NCBI GenBank assembly: GCA_022749755.1
Contig: CM040448.1
Coordinates: forward strand, 11,158,481-11,222,480
Length of the DNA: 64,000 nucleotides
From: Azadirachta indica
Taxonomy: Eukaryota > Streptophyta > Magnoliopsida > Sapindales > Meliaceae
Direction: 5' to 3'
The notes beneath the pieces were generated by a model. That model saw nothing but the letters and a program-made list of their open reading frames with translations, was not told where the DNA came from and made no database searches. Within the stretch, counting starts at the first letter, position 1. Each line of letters starts with the position of its first letter. The translations under genes and the position numbers were made by a program. This document shows positions 1 through 12,720 of the stretch, piece by piece.

Positions 1-376
1 TGATTGATCAGTTCTGCTGAACTCTTGGCACTTGGAATAAAAATTTTGTAGCAACTGCAGGACAGAACAAGAGTGTTTGAATTCCTTCTTTATATTCCAT
101 ATTACATGGATTTGTACCAAGAATGCAATGAAATTGCAGGATGGGTATATAAGTAGACAGAATGTCAGACCTTATGATTGGGTTCCTGATGATTTTTCGT
201 CTCCTTAATTATATTCAGCAGGAATAACTTTGTTGATGAGGGTGCTCAAAATCTAAAACTCAAAGTAAAATGCTGTTAATTGGAACAAAGATGATATAAT
301 GAACTATAAAAGACAAAGTAATAATGATACTTTGTTTCTATATCGGACCAACATACTCTATTTGTTCTTTTTCCAG

Positions 377-1548
377 GAATGATTGCAGCTCTTACTAACG
401 AGAGTGCTACTAGCAAATCAGTGTATTTTGCACATTGTACATCGGAGATGATATTTATAACTCATTTATTGGCGGAAGAACCTGAGAAGCTTGCAGGACC
501 ATTGCTAGCTGATACATATGTAACCTTGTTAAAAGGTCGTAATGCATGGTATGGACAAATGTTAGCCAAGGGGAACTTAAGCCGAGATATGGGTGAGAAC
601 ATCAGTGGAAAGGGAATGATTCAGGTACTGGTTGCAATTGATCCTATAAACTGCATCTTTAAAGCATATCCTCAAAGATCAACTCACATCTGTTCGTACA
701 TATATTCTAATATTATTTTTGTTGAAGTGAATAAGAAACCAAAATTATGACCCTTTAATGAAATGATGATCTTCAGATCCAGAATTCTAGGCTTTATTTG
801 CATCAATAAATCAGGTCCAGTATATTTAATACTGTTGGTCTGTTTACGTACTATTTGATTGAAACAAAACATGAAACTTATCTTGACATATTCTATGCGT
901 TCCCCTTGAAATATTTGCCTCACCTCATGAGCACTGTGTCTACAAAATTGCCCTTCGCCACTTCAACTTTTCATGATAAAAATAGCTAAACTTGCATTTT
1001 CTTTGATGGTTTTTTTCTTCCAGGGTGTCTCTGCAGTGGGAGCCTTCTATGAACTTCTGAGTCAGCCGAGCTTAAGTGTCTTGCATCCTGATGAAAACAA
1101 GCCTGTTGCTCCTGTTGAGCTATGTCCCATCTTGAAGACACTTTATAAAATACTTATAACAAGGTAATTACCTAATTATCATACATCCTACACATGATTG
1201 AACAAAAACACCTTAAACGTCAGTTTTTCATTTCTACTATTCCAACATTAATTTGTAAATGAGGAGGCGGAGCTTGATAAGCTCTGAAATATGTTCAGCC
1301 ATACATAACATATTCACCAATGCAAACATTACACGAACTTCTTGATGCTTGCTGAATGAGTGAAGTCTGATTATTATCATCTGTGAAATGTAATTCTTAG
1401 CTTGTTATATATTCTGGGAAACAGGGAGCAGTCATCACAAGCTATTCTGCAAGCACTGAGGGATGAAACCTTAAATGATCCACGGGAACGCATTGAGATT
1501 GCACAGTCCCATGCTTTCTACAGGCCTTCTCTTCTTAGCCAGCCTTGA
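377..1548 (+). CDS. GPDHC1: Glycerol-3-phosphate dehydrogenase (NAD+), cytosolic GPDHC1-like, 3' end
   Basis: Last three coding exons of a gene that begins before the window: 377-624, 1024-1163 and 1425-1548, with GT-AG introns and phases that join without a break, ending in TGA. They encode about 170 residues of the C-terminal helical domain. Visible landmarks are [17 protein letters not shown], which holds the GRN substrate-binding segment, and [11 protein letters not shown] followed by [10 protein letters not shown]. The enzyme reduces dihydroxyacetone phosphate to glycerol-3-phosphate with NADH, feeding lipid synthesis and cytosolic redox balance. The N-terminal Rossmann NAD-binding half lies upstream, outside the window; bases 1-376 read as intron. 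The end [10 protein letters not shown] and the lack of a visible plastid signature suggest the cytosolic plant form rather than the plastid form (GLY1/SFD1), but without the N-terminus this is inference. Confidence 0.85.
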
Positions 1549-2366
1549 TTATTTTGCAATAATTTTTAATTGCTTTGCATTGCATAATGAAGTTCCAATA
1601 GAGGAACTAATTATAGAAATGAACGTGGAAACAGAAACATGCATACTGGTTTTGTAATGAATTGTGTGTTGTCTTAATCTTATATCGAAAGCTAAGTAAT
1701 TGATTTTAATTGTCTAAGCTTTTTGTCTGATTCAAAAGAATGAAATGGATGCAACAAACAAGCTTATATTCCCCAGCAGCTACGCCGGCATTCTAACATC
1801 AAGGCTAAACATTATGCAAAGTAAAGAAATTACATTAATTACAAAAGCTTCAATTTCCTTATTACCATTTATTATTTCATGTTAAAACGACATATGCTTG
1901 AATTTGACACTACCAAAAATGAACAACTTCATTCCAATGGATCAATCAGAACTTGGAATATGTAATCTCTTTATTTCATTTGAATTATGTACGAGGAATA
2001 AATTTCTTTTGTAATTTTTATTTTTGCTTGCAACAAAAATTGTTTTTTAAATATTACTTTAAATAAGTATAAATCAATATCTTTCACGAGTCTTTTTTTT
2101 ATTAAACTAATGCACTTTTCGTTTTGTAAATTTTATTAATATAACTAATTAAATATGATTTTATTATAATTTTTAATTATTATTAATATTTTCTGATTAA
2201 AAATGTATTAAAATGTAAACTCCAGTGAAATGAAATCAAGGATGTAACAGCAGCGCAGCAAACCAAGACGTTCGTAATATCTCACTCACCATCAGCAGCT
2301 CAAGAGTTTTCGAGTAGAAGCAAACCCATTTGGCAAAAAAAGAGAGTGCAGAGGCGCGAAACGCAA
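1549..2366. other. Spacer: 3' UTR of GPDH gene and 5' region of the next gene
   Basis: No coding sequence is seen. The first part is the 3' UTR of the dehydrogenase gene. About 2040-2220 is very AT-rich. The last 140 bases, becoming less AT-rich from about 2230, are the probable promoter and 5' UTR of the coiled-coil gene. Confidence 0.5.
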
Positions 2367-5018
2367 ATGGCAGGCAACAGAATCAGTGTGCGGGCATTGG
2401 ACTCGGATGGTCTAGGGCTAAAAAGAATGGCAGAATCTGGTAAAACAGACAACTTTGGAGAAACCTTGAAGCCCTTCTACCTAAGAGCCTCTGCGGCCGA
2501 GGTTTGTATTCATTTTCCTCTCTTTCCCACCTATTCTTGCCTCTGTTTTTTTCATTTTAATGAGGAAAGGAAAAGAAGAGAGAATTTTGGTTTGTTTAAT
2601 TAAAATACTGGGCTTGTAGTAGTTCTGGAGGGGATCGAATAATTGCTATCCTAAATGGGTTCCGTTGGAAACGTATAACTGGGTATGACTGCTGCCATAT
2701 ATTGACGCATGTTTAAAAGCTTTGGATTGTTACTGAATCTGGTCTATGTATTTAGGGATTGGATGTTCTGGTTCGGTATAAAATTAACTAGGGGAGTACC
2801 TTTAGAGCAAATGTAGACCCAGGAGTACATTTTGTAAGCGGATCATTTGGGATTCAAATCCCAAATGCTTCTTGATAGAATTTTGATAGTGGATCATTTG
2901 TTTTTATGTCTTTGTTATGAATGATGTATATTCTCATTTTACATTCTTTTAGATGCTTCAGAATAAATAGCTGTGAAAAAGTTTAGGAGGATGGCTGTGT
3001 TGAGCTTGGTACAGCAGCTCAACTTTGTCTATGCATATTATATTCTTTGAGGGAATTGGATTGATTTTAAGTTTTCGTGATGTGATTATTTTCAGTGGTT
3101 TGATCAAATGCCTGCTCCTATAGTTTGTTCTTGTGATAAGAAATGAGTTTTGTTAAAATGGAAGATTCCTGTACTATTTTCTACCTATATTGAAAATCAT
3201 CAAAAGAGCTTGATTCTTATCACTCGTGTTTATGATATATGGGATCACATAAAATTGTTTGAGTTATTTTGTTTTTATTATGAAAATCTTTGGCTTATAT
3301 TGAGCTGGCATTTTTGTATGAGATGAAAGTGATTGGCTGCTTCAGCTGCATGTAAATATTTGTAGGGCAAAAATTGGATTTGCATCCACTAATTGGGCAG
3401 AGTAATTGTCTGGAAGGAGGTTTAGGATCACATTAATTGAGCAATGTCTTCTGTTGCCGAAATTTAGATAGTTTTCTTTTTCTGTACATCTTCATTAGCC
3501 ACTAACGATAACTGAGTATTACTACCAGCTTACCTTCTTGGATGAGTTTTCTCGTCATTTGTTATTGGGTTTCCATAATGTACTAACAGTGATTATTTTC
3601 TTACTGGACACTTGCTACACGTGGTTGATGAGCAATTCTCATGATGTCCTCATCTATCTCCATGCTTGGTTGAAAACAATTTGTTATGATTCGCAATTGA
3701 GAAGATTTTCAGAATAGTACTTTTTGATGGGCTCACTTATTCTAGTTTGATCATCAATTCCTAAGAAGAATTTGCCATATATCTTTTACTAGCTCTGGCT
3801 GAAGATATAATACATTCAAAATTTTATTCTTTTCTATGAAAATTCTCTCTTGAAAGATATAAAAGATGTAATTGGCTGCCAGAACACACAAAACAATAAT
3901 GAAGTCCTAGACCCTCCTTGAATGCACGATACTTATATGTTATAAAGCTTTATCTAATTTTCTATCAGTTCCAGTTTTTATATAGACGAGATTTGGAGTT
4001 TGTCTTCCTACTACTGTATCTCATACTTCAGCTGGTGATGGATAATCTGCTCTGCTTTCTCCAACGTTGTCAACAACTTGGAATTAACCTCTGCTGTCTT
4101 GAACCCTGGTGGGATAATAATAATCAATCTCTTCTGACCTTGTCTACAGTTTTGTTCTTGATATCTTACCAGGTGGCAACAGTGGACTTCTTGCCACTTC
4201 TTTTCAATCACCAAATTCTGCTGACAACGGTGAATCTGAATTTCTTTCTTCACCACCCTCCCAGTTCTTTATGAAAATAATCAAGATGAAAGATTAAATT
4301 AAGAATAGAAATAGTGAAATTATTATAGGTATGATAGGCTTTTTGATGTAGACTGGAACCTTACTTCATTTATCTCGTTTTCGTGTATGAGTGGCTGTAA
4401 TCTTTTCAAAGAAAATCATTTTTTAGTAATAAAGATTAGTTTATGCCCTGATTAATAATGCATTTTAATTATTAGGATTTGTTAAATTTATTTCTGTGAA
4501 GGGCACAGGAAATGAATTTACACTGGAATAATGATAGTAATGATAATTATTCTGTTAAATTTCAATTCCTTTACTATTATTTGTGACATCTTGCTAACTA
4601 GTGTATGATTATATTAAAGGAACGCTTATCCAAGCTTGAAGCTGTCCTTGTGACTAAGAAAGGCATGGAATCAGGTACTGGATTTGACTGAGTATCTGCC
4701 TGGCTAAATCAAGGTCCTGATTTTATTACCTAAATTTGGAACCTCTTGTAGGTGGGCAAGATGAGGAACTTTTGAAAACTATAAGTGAACTCCGGTCAAA
4801 GTTAAAGGATGCAAACACAGAGGTTTGGAAAGGAAGAAGGCAATTATGTGTTCTTATTTTTTTTCTTCTTTGTTTGTAGAGTGATGATGGGAGTGCCAAC
4901 TTTTTGACTTGACTTGTAGGCTGAGAAACTTACTGCAGAAAATGAAAAACTCAAATATCGTGTGAAACATCTCATCCGGGCGGTGAAAGAAGCTGATCTC
5001 AGGTTGGAGAGCATGTGA
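2367..5018 (+). CDS. Small conserved coiled-coil protein of unknown function (119 aa)
   Basis: Four coding exons: 2367-2501, 4620-4674, 4752-4822 and 4920-5018, with consistent phases, giving 119 residues and a TGA stop. The ATG at 2367 is chosen because the upstream in-frame codon at 2346 is GTG, and MAGNRISVRALD looks like a natural start. Residues 1-40 are a conserved-looking head (LDSDGLGLKRMAE, then KPFYLRAS). From about residue 43 to the end the chain is a charged heptad-like helix (ERLSKLEAVL, LLKTISELRSKLKD, EKLTAENEKLKYRVKHLIRAVKEADL), a typical coiled coil. There is no signal peptide or membrane segment. I do not recognise a named family, so no function is assigned; a scaffold or dimerising adaptor role would be a guess. 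Intron 1 is 2.1 kb. The true 3' end probably includes a 3' UTR exon starting at 5724, with its intron opening one base after the stop. Confidence 0.8.
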
Positions 5019-7381
5019 GGTATAATAATTTTCATAATTTATTTTTGCTGTCAATGTTTTATTACCTCAAGCTTTTATGTAAATTATTTGGTGTATATCT
5101 TGATTATTAAAAGCTGTTTTGTATTTGGTTATCTGAATATATATATATATATATATATATATAGGTTTCTTCTAGGATCATTTATTTGGTGTAAAAGTAA
5201 CTAATAGCAAGGACCAGACAGGAGGCTGATTTCAAGGTGTCACTTTAATAAAAGATTATTAAAGACATTTCAGAACAAGTATCGTTTTGGCTGCTTGGAT
5301 AGAATTTTTCTGTTTAATTTGTTTTTTTCCCTCATTTTGGCTGCAATTATTTTGAGCCCACTAATAAAACAACTACAGAGACGAACAAGACTAGGCATAA
5401 AAATTGGTTTTCCTGATAACAACTATTCATATTTAAATTAAAAGTTTCAGTTATAGATTCTTGCAGGTAACCTAGTTGAGCTTCTGAATACTGATGTTAG
5501 AATTTTCATTATCAAGAAAAACTGAAGTAGTGTCTCCAGAAATTATTCATACTAGGCCCTATCTTTCATTACTGATCCTCTTCTTGGCAGTTGCAACGGT
5601 GATAGATTACTGTGACCATACATAACAAGTGTTTTCCACTTGGGTTTTCTCAAGACATTGTTCTATGCACTTCCATATGCTCATATTTAACCATGATACA
5701 TGTAATTTCTTTGGTTTCTTCAGGTCAAAATTCAGAAGCAGCTTCACCAGATATCCCAAAGTTGGCTTGTGAGATATGATGACTGCTGGTGCTTCTTGAA
5801 GTTTGGAGGTTATATACTACTCTTTACTTTGTGTTCATACTAGTTTTCTGAAGGGAAGTGCGTGTAAAAACATAGTCCTTGTAGTTTATAGCATGGTTGA
5901 TAGTTTACTTGGTTACGGGGAAATGCATGAAAACCAAACCCCATTTTTGCTTGTGGCCAAATGTTGTGAAAGCATTTGGGATTTTTGACTAAATACCCAT
6001 ATTTTGTGAGATAATTTGGTATGTCACAGAATTTGATTTTGTCATAATTGTTGGATCTTCTATTCTACTAGTAACATACATTAACATGCCTTGTTTGAAT
6101 TCATTGTTGCAATGATCCAGTTTGGTTATGGCTTCATTTGGGATTGTGGTGCTTTTGTTGTGTTTTAACAGTGAAGTTGAAGAAGTAATTGGTAACACTA
6201 ATTTATAGTGAAACTCTCTTTTTCCTAACAATATTTGGCACAATAGCTGGATACCAAATGAAGTTGGAAGTTTTTATAAATAAATCCATTTCTTTGTAGA
6301 AGGTTCATGATGTTATTTTCATAGACTCCAGTGGCTAATGCATAAACACGGTGGATAAAGTATTCTCGACTCGACCTCTTGTTGCCTTGCAACTGCCCTT
6401 CACATTGCTCATGTTTACAATGGGCAAGCATTTGTAGGTTAATTAAACTAAATGAAACAAATAACATCCTACAGCCAGAATTATACAATTTGTATTAACA
6501 GTTGACTTTAATACTTGTGAAAAACGTTTATATGAATGTAAAATGTTATGAATAATTATCTATCATACGAAATATCTATTAAAATACAGAGTTTGTAGTT
6601 TAATTTTCGAGTTGTGTTTTAGCATGAAAGGAATTCTTAAAGTGTAAAACTTAACAGGAATGAACAATAATTATATCTTGCAGTGAGTGAGATTTAATAC
6701 CATTATATACTGATATTGAAGTTAAAATAATTTGTCCAATAATGTAGCATAAGTTGGATTAACAAAACATTATATAATAAAGACCTACAGACAAAATTTT
6801 TGAGATTTAGCAGATAAACTTTACGATCATTTTGCTTAGTAGAGGAAATTTACACTTGCAGCAATAACAACCTCTAACTACAAGTAACCACAATTTACAA
6901 ACCCGCTGTAAGGAGCAAGATTTGAGCAGCTCATCAAAACCATGAGAAGCTGCTGTACAAAAACACGACCTGCACAAACGATGTCCTATGGCAATTGAAT
7001 TGCTCCATTGGTCCCTATAAAGTTTGATTGCAAATTATCAGTGTGAACAGGACCATAACAAAGTATGTATACAAGTGTGTATGTATGTATGTATGGCAGT
7101 CATTTCGTCACAAATATCTGTATATATTCATGATAACCAAAATGAAACGCTTTTACACGTCCTAAAGTAGCCTTCGCTTCCTCACTTTTTTATTCTGTTG
7201 TTTGTGTGCATGTGCATTATGTATAAGCAATGTGTTACCTTAGAATAATGCTGTCCAATGATGAAATCATTCATATTCCATAAGGCAATGAACATGCCCA
7301 AGAGAAATATTTACAGACCATGGACAAAGGGGAAGAAGAGATAACAACATTGACAACCAATTTGTAAGCCCACTTGTACTT
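5019..7381. other. Intergenic region between convergent genes; 3' UTRs
   Basis: Holds the 3' UTR intron and a probable UTR exon (from 5724) of the coiled-coil gene, then the 3' flank of the minus-strand SAP-domain gene. A short GTAT-type repeat lies near 7077-7095. Short open frames here show no recognisable protein. Confidence 0.45.
5137..5163. repeat. (AT)n microsatellite
   Basis: Uninterrupted AT dinucleotide run of about 27 bases inside the 3' UTR intron of the coiled-coil gene. Confidence 0.9.
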
Positions 7382-10300
7382 TTAGCAACAACCTAAGTGG
7401 TTGGCTATTCGCTCTATCAGATCACTTTTCCGAAGCTTAGAATACTTTCTTAGTTTTTGTTCCTTTGCAATGGTCCTCAGATCACCTAATTTCATTTTTT
7501 TCAATTTACTAGTAGCAAAACATGAAGATGCCACAGCCTCAGTGCAGGAATCAAATGAGTAGGATTCTGTGAGATCATCCTTACCTGCACTATCATTTGG
7601 GTGACTATGTGATCTTGATAAGTCTGTTTCAAGAGTTGAACCTTTAATCTCCACAAGGATTGGCAAACTTGAATTCTTTTTTCTTTTCTTTTGAGGCTGT
7701 GAAATTAAAATACGGCCATCATCCAGAGCAGCACTAGTCTCTTCAGCTTCACACTGATGGTCAGTAATCTTTTTCATTGCCTCTCTGTCCAAACACTGAT
7801 TTGAACCGGAATCAGAGCCAAGCCCAGATTTCAATTGTCTCTTAGCTTTTGAAATTAAAGATGAACCAGATACCAATTCAATAGAAAGAAAACCTGGTCC
7901 TTTAACACTCGTTGGATTTGACTCAATTTTCCTCTTTGCCTTTCGTTTTTGTGGCTTCACACATGAGTCCAAATCAAACTTCTCATCATTAGCAGCAGTT
8001 TCACCCATTTTAACTTTTTCTGGTTGCACTTTTCCCTCATCAGGCTGTGCGTTGGTTGCATCTTTCTCATCTTGCAGTTCCAGAAAAGAAGTTAAGGCAG
8101 AATGTTCATCACCACTCAGACCAGTCTTTTCGAACTTGACATTTAGTTGGAAAGGTCTTCTCTTGCCTTCTGCTTCTGAAGATGAATGGGAAGAATCTAT
8201 CTTGTCAGTTAGAGTGAAATTTGATTCTTTGCTGTGCCGTTTACGCGCAGACTTCTGAGCCAAATCACAGAGTTTTTGGTCCATGTCACGGTACTGGCCT
8301 TTTGCCTGTCTGGAAGCACCTAAGCTAGAATAAGAATGATTTTTCCTCTGATTGAGACCAGTGGTATGCTCTGAAGCAGGACTTACATCACACTTTCCAA
8401 CTTTAAACTGCCTGACAGTAGGTAACGCAGAATCTGAATTACTTCTCCTTTCAGAGGGGTCAGTTGCATGTTGCAAAGCATCGGGATTACCATCAGAATT
8501 TCCACCTTTTTCTTTCCTGGAAATAGCTAAGCAGGAATCAGAATTATTTCTGCTCCCACTAAGGCTGGACATATGTTTTGAAGCATCAAGACTAATATCT
8601 GAATTTCCACCTTTTGCCTGGCTGGAAATAGCTAATCTGGAATCTGAATTATTGTTCTTCTGGCTCAGGCCAGATGATTGACTCAGAGCATCATTACCGA
8701 TATTTTGCAGGATAATTGTTGGAGGCTGCTCAGAGAAAAACACAATATGAACTCATTAAAGAGGCAAGGTAAGCTAATCAGATGTGTAATTAGCAGTTGC
8801 TATGTTGTGTGCCTGTGATTGAATCTTATAGTTAGCACTGATAATATAAAGAATAGCCTCTTGAACCTTATCTGCTTCTCGAGGAGTTCCTTTGCCTTCA
8901 GGATTTGCAGATGATTCTGAAATTTCAACACCAACGGTGGAAGTAGTCTGGCATGTGCTGACTTCCTCGTTTCTGCCAACTTTCAATTCTGACTTCCACA
9001 TTGTTGTTATCCCCTTGTCAAGACCAGTTTCTTGTCTACATGCATTGGAATCTGAGTCTTTCATAACTGCATTTACTGGCTGTTCAAAGTCGGTTGGAAA
9101 AAATCAGTAAGAAAAAGTCCATATATAATCTAAAGGCCACCAAAGTGGCAGAAATCAGATCCTAGACTATAGGCTATATATATCCTTGATGTCTGCAAAC
9201 CCAAATTTCCTTTCCTAGAACATGATCCTAGTAATCACTACATAACTAACTTTCATTATAAATGAGAGCAGAGGAAGGCAAGCTGCTAGTTTGTAGTACC
9301 TTCATCATTTCACCAAGATTTTCACTCTTTCCCATTGGTTTTGATGATGAATCTGAGCCAATAACATCTGCTTCAGACGTAGAACTGTTTTCTTCCACTT
9401 GCTCACTTACAAGTTTTTGATCTGAAGTGCTCAAAAATTTCTTCTTCTTGGATTGGCTAGCCACACGTTTCAAAGAATTTCTAGACAAATACTTGAACAT
9501 AATACCTGCAGGCTGTCCATAGTCCACAATACACACAGAACTATTACTTGAAGGACATTCACAACATAAACAAAAGGGGCACATAAACTGGTGAAATATG
9601 TTCATCAATGTATATGCAGGAGAAAACGAAGCTGCAAATGAACATTTTGAATAAGATTATCAATGCAAATTAAGAAACCAAAAGGCACACATCTCTTTTA
9701 GCTAGTATAATACTCCAATCTGCTGATTTGATCAGAGCTATTTTGTTTCTTATTTATGTTTTAACAGAAAGCTTCTACTGTTAAAGTTACAAGTTACTCA
9801 ATGTTGAAGTTTCAGAAAACATATCCATAAAAATGCTGAGATCCTTATAATGTGAACAATGGACATTCTGAACTTTTATTTCTTGGCAAAACGCCCAAAA
9901 ATCTTTATTTTCTTGTTCGACTATTGTTAGCCTTTAAAAATCACAACTTGTTGAATAATTTTGGGCTGACAAAAATTATTGCAGAGAGAACGCAAAATAC
10001 CTGAACCTTAAACATGTCTTGATTATTTCTCCTCTTATCTGGAGACTTCAAAGATAAATTCTGGAACTTCTTTTCATCCTTGAAAGAAAAACCTGGTGCA
10101 TTAGCTTCCTCCTTACCAGCACTTTTTAAGTCAAAGCTGCCCAACTCGTTCATATTGTCATCCTGAACAGCTTCCTCTTTCAAAGACTGAGGAACATAAC
10201 CTTTAACAGCACCATTTACAAGCTGTTGGTAATTAAAATAAGAAGTAAAGAAGAGGCATAAATCAGTAAAAATGCAAAACAATTAGACATGCTAAGTAAT

Positions 10301-11817
10301 CACAAATAGTAAGACAAATACTTGGGCGCTTGAACAGATGCACAAGAATATATAAGCATAAAAACATGATTCCGTTCATCCATGTGCTGAAACCCAACCT
10401 GAAGTTTTCAATCATTCCATCATAACAATCAACTGCGAAGAAAGGTTGAAGCACCAATGGATAGAGCCTCCCATACCTTAACTGTTGCTGAATGGTTTGC
10501 TTTCTTCTCTTGAAGCATAAAAGATGTATTTAAGATTACACCATTTTCCTTGGGAGTAATACTAGGTTCTTGAATTTCCTCCTTTACAATTGCATAAGAA
10601 TCAGAACTACTACATTTAGTGCTCTCTTCCAAAAGTTCAGCTGCACGTCCTGGAGGATTAGAGCTGTCTAAGACAGGCGCATCCAATACCTGTTCATTCT
10701 CAAAGGAAAAACATTTAGTATTGCATGTCAGCTTGGGGAGAAAATGTATAACATGCAGATCTTGTAAGAAAAACGTATGAAGGTGACATTAAAAATAAAC
10801 GAAAAGGAGAAAAAAAAATCAATGAATTGACAACAAGATAACGAGGTCATGCATAAGAAAATTAGTGTTAATCTTCTAATGGACACTCCACACTGGTGAA
10901 GTAATTATCGAAAAAACCTACCTTTTATCTTCTTAACTTTTTTGTTTTTTGTCCAGTGGTACTAAAGAATGACAAAAAGAGAAAAATTCTGAGATGAAGC
11001 ATCCTTATGACTACCAAGCAATGTAGAACCAATATGCCAAATCGGCTCAAGCATCGAGAGGAATCAGATAACTGGAACCAATAAACTATTTTATGGCTGG
11101 TTCTTCGTAATCTAAAGTTGAAATCACAAAGTGCAAGAGTCTGTATACAGATAATAATATAAATGAACAAGTAAGATTTCCTATATCACCAATATTTAAG
11201 ATCAGATAGTATTCACATTTTAAACAATGGATGAAGACTATAATAGATTTTCAAGAAATGAACCTGCTTATCTTTCTCTTGGAAGTAATCATCAAGTAAA
11301 TCCTTTACTATTTCATGTACATTCTCGGCAGGTTTTTTATGCATCAACAAACTGACCTCAACATCCTCCTTATCTTTATTCTTCACATTCGTTACTGTTA
11401 CATAGAGGCAATCGACCTTTTTTCTCAAAGTATTACAGCATATTTCAGACCATTCATCATATTCGGCCCAGGCTAATTCACTTTGAAGGAATGCCAAATC
11501 CTTTTCAAGTTCATCAATTTCAGCATCGGCTTTTGTGATCATGATCCTTAGCACTTGTATGCAAAATTTCTCATTCATAGCATCTTCTTCTATCACATCT
11601 ACAATATCCAAAGAACAAAGAAAAGAAAATTTTAGCAACATGCGAGTGTAACAGTCATATATTAAGAATCTAAATACACAATTCCAATAGAATAGAGAAG
11701 CTACTGAACTTGATTACCTAATCCATAACCAAAATTAAAGTCATACATCCAGCCCGGCCGCATACAGCAAGAGCCATCTCGTGGAACCAAAAATACATCA
11801 TTCAGTTCAATTTCCAT
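7382..11817 (-). CDS. SAP-domain protein with acidic/Ser-rich linker and internal repeats (879 aa)
   Basis: Seven coding exons on the minus strand join in phase: 11718-11817, 11264-11598, 10477-10689, 10001-10222, 9300-9512, 8867-9079 and 7382-8725, giving 879 aa. Exon 1 starts MEIELNDVFLVPRDG. Exon 2 is acidic and helical (about residues 34-145; EIDELEKDLAFLQSELAWAE is coiled-coil-like). The middle is Lys/Ser/Glu-rich and probably disordered, with basic KKKK and KKRKK stretches that could be nuclear localisation signals. The last 44 residues form a SAP or Rho_N-like helix-extended-helix motif (LKKMKLGDLRTIAKEQ, LRKSDLIERIANHLG), which in known families binds DNA or RNA. A nuclear, chromatin- or RNA-linked role is inferred; no specific function is known to me. 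The Arabidopsis neighbour of GPDHC1 annotated 'Rho termination factor' may be the counterpart, from memory. The last exon has about four tandem repeats of 35-39 residues. Confidence 0.8.
7385..7516 (-). other. SAP / Rho_N-like domain segment
   Basis: Encodes the C-terminal 44 residues of the preceding gene. The pattern of two amphipathic helices (KLGDLRTIAKEQKL and KSDLIERIANHLG) separated by a short turn is the SAP fold signature. It is the only part of the protein with a recognisable domain. Confidence 0.7.
8285..8689 (-). repeat. Four degenerate tandem repeats (~35 aa) within the SAP gene
   Basis: Repeat units of 39, 35, 34 and 27 residues share the order NNSDS-LAIS-(R)QAK-GGNSD-DA-H. Unit 1 has NNSDSRLAISSQAKGGNSD, unit 2 NNSDSCLAISRKEKGGNSD, unit 3 SNSDSALPTVRQFK and unit 4 SYSSLGASRQAK. 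They are Ser/Asn-rich with no known fold. Confidence 0.75.
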
Positions 11818-12720
11818 GAAGTTAGTATGTCTTTATCCTGAAACCCTGAAATTCGAATTGCAACAACATTAAGATTTTCCAACAAACTACGAAGCAAATA
11901 AGAATAGTTGAGTATACTGAAAGTGGAAAATGTAAACTTCAGATAGATGCCCAACCTAAGAAATTGCTTTCATAAATAAAACGAGAAATTACAAATTATT
12001 TATCCTAAAAGATAAGGAAAAAAAACTTCATCAAAAGTTCAACAAACAATTAAAAGAAAAAGGGGCGAAACCTGAGTAAATAACTAAGATATATAGAAAA
12101 TGCAGGCCCTCAAAAGGAATATGAAATTTTATATTATTTAACTTAATAAGGCAAAATTAACAAAATATTATTCACTAAACAAATAACCAAGTTACTTTTA
12201 TTTAATTATCTGAAGCCCTCAACTGGCTTATACTTATTGTTGCTGCACCAAAAATCATTTCTGTCCTTCTCAAGTTGATTAAGCTTCAATTAATACTTCA
12301 TTAATACGTAAATGAAAACAAAAATTAAACAAAATTTCACCTCTCACGTCACGAAAAATCAACGACAAAATGAAAGAGTGATTGTTGCAACTGAAAACCG
12401 GATGAATGCACATCAAACAGCGAGAAAACGGGGAGAATGTGGTAAAACAGTACGAATAGAGCATACCTGTAGTTACTGCTGCTCCCTTTGATGGAGCAAA
12501 AACGACAATATGACAGACATTTCTAGGGTTTCGAGATCTCGAAATTGTAAAGAGAAAGTGAATTATATTTTTGGAGGGGAAGCGAGTATGGGTGAGTAAG
12601 CAGTTTTCTTCTTTTTGTGAAAAGACTGCTGACTGAAAGCGACGAACACTTACTAGAAAAGAGAGAGAAAGCTGGTGGACTCTCAGGTAATTGATTGATT
12701 TAATAAGGGTAATTTTGGAC
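11818..12720 (-). promoter_or_regulatory. 5' UTR with probable intron and promoter of the SAP gene
   Basis: Upstream of the ATG at 11817 there is an acceptor-like TTTCAG site in the 5' leader. A donor-like CTACAG/GTATGC lies near 12465-12475 (read on the minus strand). Together they suggest a first non-coding exon around 12470-12600, which contains the AAACCCTAG motif common in plant leaders, and a leader intron of about 600 bases. Confidence 0.45.

Noticed and set aside
3918..4274. 118-aa and 81-aa frames in intron 1 of the coiled-coil gene
   Set aside because: Within a well-defined intron, overlapping on both strands, no recognisable protein.
8052..8681. Plus-strand open frames opposite the SAP gene's last exon
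   Set aside because: Shadow frames of the repeated Ser-rich coding exon.
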